Shown here: piece after piece, positions 63,864 through 64,000 of the stretch
Layout of the letters: every line of letters starts with the position of its first letter
Position numbering within the stretch: the stretch's first letter is position 1
From: Chitinophagaceae bacterium 26-R-25
GTDB taxonomy: Bacteria > Bacteroidota > Bacteroidia > Chitinophagales > Chitinophagaceae
DNA: 64,000 bases
NCBI GenBank assembly: GCA_029906195.1
Contig: JARWSJ010000004.1
Span: forward strand, 310,001-374,000
Reading direction: 5' to 3'
Translations under genes and position numbers: made by a program
Notes under the pieces: generated by a model
Seen by the model: the letters and a program-made list of their open reading frames with translations, nothing else
What the model was told of the DNA's origin: nothing
Database searches by the model: none

Positions 63864-63890
63864 TATTACTAAACAATTAAACTTTAATCC

Positions 63891-64000
63891 ATGGCAAAAG
63901 TGCAATCCGGAACAAGCACGCTGGAAACAAAACTGCATAAGGAAGAAAATACACTCGAAAGGTCTCTGCATACATTGGCAAAATTCGGAGGATTCAATTT
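63891..64000 (+). CDS. tssC: T6SS sheath large subunit TssC (5' part, cut by window end)
   Basis: Only the first 36 codons are present (MAKVQSGTSTLETKLHKEEN...). The identity comes from position right after tssB and the start that fits TssC of this subtype. The remainder of the gene, and probably hcp (tssD), lies beyond the window. Confidence 0.75.
   Translation, partial: MAKVQSGTSTLETKLHKEENTLERSLHTLAKFGGFN

Noticed and set aside
1-64000. CRISPR arrays and rRNA genes
   Set aside because: No regularly spaced repeats with unique spacers and no rRNA-like sequence were seen; the tandem arrays present are contiguous simple repeats.

Overview
The window reads as a chromosomal segment of a Bacteroidota bacterium, most likely from the Chitinophagaceae or a close family. 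The evidence is ECF sigma / FecR anti-sigma pairs feeding SusC/SusD outer-membrane uptake systems, a remnant of a type IX secretion C-terminal domain, TAnnTTTG-type promoter elements, weak ribosome binding sites, AT-rich intergenic DNA with simple octamer repeats, and a type VI secretion locus of the Bacteroidetes subtype (T6SS-iii). The genus call is inference; the phylum call is strong.

Layout. (1) 1-4.3 kb is core genome: a minus-strand S66 LD-carboxypeptidase, methionyl-tRNA synthetase and tRNA-Pro(UGG). (2) 4.3-27.7 kb is an integrated element. It is bounded by a 25-bp direct repeat of the tRNA-Pro 3' end (4313-4337 and 27685-27709) and has a tyrosine recombinase at its right end. Its left part holds maintenance genes: a RadC-like protein, an HTH protein, an SF3 helicase, a primase and a ParA-like ATPase. 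It also holds iteron-like repeats and three diverged copies of a structured non-coding element. Its right part is glycan cargo: sigma/FecR/SusC/SusD, a NagX-like membrane acyltransferase, a GH109-type alpha-N-acetylgalactosaminidase and an N-acetylhexosamine-kinase-like enzyme. No relaxase, coupling protein or conjugation gene is visible. (3) 27.7-43.2 kb carries two further, decayed copies of the tRNA end plus its terminator (about 28375 and 43160). They bracket a small zinc-ribbon gene and then a second SusCD locus with DUF4843, PKD-like, two thioredoxin-fold lipoprotein-type genes and a double-trypsin protease. This suggests several islands accreted at one tRNA gene. (4) 43.7-64.0 kb is a T6SS-iii gene cluster: two TssO-like genes, a TssP-like PKD protein, TssR, ClpV/TssH, a lytic transglycosylase, TssE, TssF, TssG, TssN and TssK, then a VgrG, a PAAR-like protein, TssB and the start of TssC.

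How it works together. In the element, SusC/D would import a GalNAc-containing glycan, GH109 would release GalNAc, and the kinase would phosphorylate it; regulation would be by the sigma/FecR relay, possibly with a LacI-type operator. In the second locus, a secreted protease, SusC/D and surface lipoproteins look suited to peptide or protein-derived substrates (inference). In the T6SS, the VgrG carries a C-terminal metzincin-type protease domain (HExxHxxGxxH plus a Met-turn). Two tandem, near-duplicate exported proteins follow it and are the obvious immunity candidates.

The strongest candidates for something undescribed are the VgrG-metzincin with duplicated exported partners, the three-copy structured element inside the integrated element, and the stacked tRNA-Pro attachment sites.
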